The translations under genes and the position numbers were made by a program. From Actinomycetota bacterium (GTDB lineage Bacteria; Actinomycetota; Actinomycetes; Actinomycetales; Angustibacteraceae), in contig JACMOY010000134.1 of NCBI GenBank assembly GCA_014377795.1, forward strand, positions 1-6,435: a DNA stretch of 6,435 nt, written 5' to 3'. Under the pieces are notes generated by a model, which saw nothing but the letters and a program-made list of their open reading frames with translations, made no database searches and was not told the DNA's origin. Of the stretch, positions 3,909 through 6,435 are shown piece after piece; the stretch's first letter is position 1; the number at the start of each line of letters is the position of its first letter.

Positions 3909-6314
3909 TTGCTCAACACCGACGCTCCCACCTCGGACATCGACGAGGGCAAGATCGAGGTGCACGGGCGCAAGCACCACTCCGCCGGCGTCCCGGCCGT
4001 CGTGGCGAGCTTGCGCCGCTCGGTCGAGGAGATGGGCATCACGCGCACCGCGCGCACCCTGCTGCGACTGAACCAGGCCGACGGTTTCGACTGCCCCAGC
4101 TGCGCGTGGCCCGACCCGGCCCCCGGCGAGCGGCACACGGCCGAGTTCTGCGAGAACGGCGCCAAGGCCGTTGCCGAGGAGGCCACCCTGCGCACGGTGA
4201 CCCCGGCGTTCTTCGCCCAGCACAGCGTCGCCGAGCTGGCCGAGCGCACCGACTACTGGCTGGGCCAGCAGGGGCGCCTGACCCACCCGATGGTGCGTCG
4301 TGAAGGCGGCACGCACTACGAGCCGATCAGCTGGGAGGACGCCTTCTCGATGATCGGCGACCACCTGCGCGGGTTGTCATCACCGGACGAGGCGGTGTTC
4401 TACACCTCCGGCCGGACGTCGAACGAGGCCGCCTTCGCCTACCAGCTGTTCGCGCGGGCCTTCGGCACCAACAACATGCCGGACTGCTCGAACATGTGCC
4501 ACGAGTCGACGTCGGTCGGGCTGGCCGAGAACATCGGCATCGGCAAGGGCAGCGTCAGCCTCGACGACATCCACACGGCGAAGCTGATCGTGATCATGGG
4601 GCAGAACCCCGGCACCAACCACCCGCGGATGCTCTCGGCGCTCGAGATCGCCAAGAAGGGCGGGGCCAAGATCCTCGCCGTCAACCCGCTGCCCGAGGCC
4701 GGGCTGATGACGTTTCACAACCCGCAGACCCCGCGCGGGGTGGTCCTCGGCACCGACCTGGCCGACACCTTCCTGCCGATCCGGATCAACGGCGACCTCG
4801 CGCTGATGCAGGCGATCGGCGCCCTGCTGCTGCAGGCCGAGGACGACGCCGAGCGGGCCGGCCGCAAGGGCGCCGTCGTCGACTGGGACTTCGTCGAGCA
4901 GAGCACCGTCGGCTTCGCGGAGTGGGCCGCCCACGTCCGTCAGGTCGACTGGGACGTCGTGACCGCCGCGACCGGGCTCACCCGCGACCAGATCGAGCAG
5001 GCCGCGCAGATGTTCATCGACTCCGACGCCACGGTCATCTGCTGGTCGATGGGCATCACCCAGCACCGCAACGCCGTCGCGACGATCAAGGAGATCACCA
5101 ACGTCGCGCTGCTGCAGGGCAACATCGGCAAGCCCGGTGCGGGCCTGTGCCCGGTGCGCGGCCACTCCAACGTCCAGGGTGACCGAACCATGGGCATCTG
5201 GGAGAAGCCGCCGGCGCACTTCCTGGACTCCCTGGCCGCCGAGTTCGGCTTCGAGCCCCCTCGCGAGGACGGGTTCGACGTCGTCGACTCGATCCGCGCG
5301 ATGCGCGACGGCAAGGTGTCGTTCTTCCTCGGCATGGGCGGCAACTTCGTCCGCGCCACCCCTGACACGACCGTGACCGAGGCGGCGCTGGCGGGCACGG
5401 CGATGACCGTCCAGGTCTCGACCAAGCTGAACCGCTCGCACGTCATCGCCGGTCGCACCGCGCTGATCCTGCCGACGCTGGGGCGCACCGACCTGGACAT
5501 GACCGGCGGCCGCAAGCAGTTCGTCACCGTCGAGGACTCGATGTCGTCGGTGCACGCCTCGCGCGGCCGGCTCAAGCCGTCATCGGACCAGCTGCGGTCC
5601 GAGGTCGACATCGTCGCCACGATGGCGCAGGCCGTGCTCGGTGACCGGTACGGCATCGACTGGGCGGCGATGAAGGCCGACTACACCCAGATCCGCCGGC
5701 ACATCGCCGCGGTCGTCCCGGGCTGCGCCGCCTACCACGAGAAGGCCGAGCAGCCCGGTGGGTTCGTCCTGCCGCACCCGCCGCGCGACACCCGCACGTT
5801 CGAGACGGCGGTGGGCAAGGCGATCTTCGAGACCAGCCCGCTCGAGGTGCTGACCGTCCCCGAGGGCCGGCTGCTGCTGCAGACCATGCGCAGCCACGAC
5901 CAGTACAACACCACGATCTACGGCCTGGACGACCGCTACCGCGGCATCAAGGGCGGCCGTCGCGTCGTGTTCGTGCACCCGGACGACGTCGCCGGGCTGG
6001 GCCTTGCCGAGGGCCAGCTCGTCGACCTGGTCAGCGAGTGGCAGGACGGCGTCGAGCGCACCGCCGGGGGCTTCCGGGTGGTGCCGTACAGCACCCCGCG
6101 CGGGTGCGCCGCGGCGTACTACCCCGAGACCAACGCCCTGGTGCCGCTGGACTCCACCGCCCTGGGCAGCAACCAGCCGGCCTACAAGTCGATCATCGTG
6201 CGGCTGGTGCCCGGCAGCGGCGACCAGTACACCAACGGGCACAGTGGTGCCGGTGACGCGGTCGGTGCCGACGACTTCCACAAGAGCGACGTCCAGCCCA
6301 CCCACCTCAGCTGA
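3909..6314 (+). CDS. FdhF/YdeP-family molybdopterin oxidoreductase (801 aa)
   Basis: Large cytoplasmic-type (no twin-arginine signal seen) member of the DMSO reductase superfamily, close to formate dehydrogenase H but of unknown substrate; YdeP relatives are linked to acid resistance. Seen: DGFDCPSCAWPDP (residues 58-70, C62 and C65), FCENGAKAV (80-88, C81), YTSGRTSNEAAF (165-176) and GTNNMPDCSNMCHESTSVGL (186-205). C197 aligns with the Sec/Cys molybdenum ligand of FdhF. MGQNPGTNHPRM (230-241) and VNPLPEAGL (258-266) are cofactor-binding segments, then CPVRGHSNVQGDRTMGIWEKPP (414-435), STKLNRSH (504-511) and the C-terminal molydopterin-dinucleotide-binding region LLQTMRSHDQYNTTIYGLDDRYRGIKGG (656-683). 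Length is slightly above the usual 760-780, owing to a hydrophilic tail after about residue 768. Start: TTG with GGAGG 6 nt before. It is probably monocistronic: terminator-like hairpins lie at both ends. No FdhD maturation gene or Fe-S/cytochrome partner is seen in this window. Physiological reaction unknown. Confidence 0.93.
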   Translation: MLNTDAPTSDIDEGKIEVHGRKHHSAGVPAVVASLRRSVEEMGITRTARTLLRLNQADGFDCPSCAWPDPAPGERHTAEFCENGAKAVAEEATLRTVTPAFFAQHSVAELAERTDYWLGQQGRLTHPMVRREGGTHYEPISWEDAFSMIGDHLRGLSSPDEAVFYTSGRTSNEAAFAYQLFARAFGTNNMPDCSNMCHESTSVGLAENIGIGKGSVSLDDIHTAKLIVIMGQNPGTNHPRMLSALEIAKKGGAKILAVNPLPEAGLMTFHNPQTPRGVVLGTDLADTFLPIRINGDLALMQAIGALLLQAEDDAERAGRKGAVVDWDFVEQSTVGFAEWAAHVRQVDWDVVTAATGLTRDQIEQAAQMFIDSDATVICWSMGITQHRNAVATIKEITNVALLQGNIGKPGAGLCPVRGHSNVQGDRTMGIWEKPPAHFLDSLAAEFGFEPPREDGFDVVDSIRAMRDGKVSFFLGMGGNFVRATPDTTVTEAALAGTAMTVQVSTKLNRSHVIAGRTALILPTLGRTDLDMTGGRKQFVTVEDSMSSVHASRGRLKPSSDQLRSEVDIVATMAQAVLGDRYGIDWAAMKADYTQIRRHIAAVVPGCAAYHEKAEQPGGFVLPHPPRDTRTFETAVGKAIFETSPLEVLTVPEGRLLLQTMRSHDQYNTTIYGLDDRYRGIKGGRRVVFVHPDDVAGLGLAEGQLVDLVSEWQDGVERTAGGFRVVPYSTPRGCAAAYYPETNALVPLDSTALGSNQPAYKSIIVRLVPGSGDQYTNGHSGAGDAVGADDFHKSDVQPTHLS

Positions 6315-6324
6315 GGTGGGTGGG
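6297..6324. terminator. Perfect 28-bp palindrome over the oxidoreductase stop codon; likely bidirectional terminator
   Basis: The 14-bp arms 6297-6310 and 6311-6324 are exact reverse complements (centre CTCAGCTGAG). The TGA stop at 6312-6314 sits inside the right arm. It lies between two convergent genes, with the opposite stop at 6333-6335, so one hairpin can serve both. A run of G follows but no T-tract, as is common in high-GC actinobacteria. Confidence 0.7.
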
Positions 6325-6332
6325 GGCGGCGC

Positions 6333-6435
6333 TCAGATCTCGCAGCCCTGCGGCCCGCAGGCCGCGTCGTCGGTGCCACCGGCCATGACCAGCGTGGGGT
6401 GGGACGCCGCCCACGCCTGGTCGAGCACCTGCAGC
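6333..6435 (-). CDS. C-terminal fragment of a convergent gene, possibly DsbA/FrnE-family oxidoreductase
   Basis: Only the last 33 residues are in the window, ending in TGA at 6335-6333. The visible sequence contains DQAWAASHPTLVMAGG and ends CGPQGCEI. A helix followed by a short loop and a C-terminal C-G-P-x-G-C motif resembles the tail of actinobacterial DsbA-like (FrnE-type) thiol oxidoreductases, which often end in ACGPDGCxV. This is recognition from memory on a short stretch, so the frame is more certain than the family. The two cysteines could be redox-active or bind metal. It shares the palindromic terminator with the oxidoreductase gene. Confidence 0.55.
   Translation of the reverse strand, partial: LQVLDQAWAASHPTLVMAGGTDDAACGPQGCEI

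Noticed and set aside
4380..6305. Long minus-strand open frames opposite the oxidoreductase
   Set aside because: Asp/Arg/Gly/His-rich shadow translations of a strongly conserved plus-strand gene; no ribosome binding site or recognisable motif.

Overview
The window is very GC-rich DNA with strong G/C bias at third codon positions, GTG and TTG starts beside ATG, and gene families typical of Actinobacteria (DnaE2, DUF6504, SAV_6107-type HEPN). A high-GC actinobacterium is the natural reading. I cannot name the genus from the sequence alone.

Layout. Positions 1-2613 hold three minus-strand genes that read as one operon, transcribed from right to left: a DUF6504 protein (2613-2218), a SAV_6107-family HEPN protein (2124-1696) and the first 556 residues of the error-prone polymerase DnaE2/ImuC (1670 to beyond position 1). 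Upstream, at 2819-2877, lies a compact damage-response promoter. It has a perfect palindromic LexA (SOS) box, a -10 element and a PafBC/RecA-NDp-like motif at exactly the expected spacing. About 225 nt of leader with a strong nested stem-loop (2711-2800) separates this promoter from the DUF6504 start. Immediately behind the promoter, on the same strand, is a small antibiotic-biosynthesis-monooxygenase-fold protein (3240-2881).

The plus-strand half begins 45 bp away, divergently, with a YbaK/EbsC-type aminoacyl-tRNA deacylase (3286-3816). It is followed by a large molybdopterin oxidoreductase of the FdhF/YdeP family (3909-6314), which starts at TTG behind an excellent ribosome binding site. 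A 28-bp perfect palindrome over the oxidoreductase stop codon (6297-6324) is the likely terminator. The last 100 bp hold the C-terminus of a convergent minus-strand gene, possibly a DsbA/FrnE-type thiol oxidoreductase.

How the genes work together. The left half is a DNA-damage-inducible mutagenesis (translesion) cassette. DnaE2 normally works with ImuB (and ImuA') on lesion bypass, and DUF6504 proteins are usually encoded between imuB and dnaE2. Here no imuA/imuB is seen in the window: the SOS promoter leads straight into DUF6504, and a HEPN protein with an R-x4-H motif sits between DUF6504 and the polymerase. The right half is unrelated metabolism and quality control: tRNA editing, and a redox enzyme of unknown substrate. 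The most notable points are the dual-signature promoter, the HEPN gene inside an SOS operon, the structured leader, and a run of tandem start-codon/ribosome-binding-site units in front of the HEPN gene.
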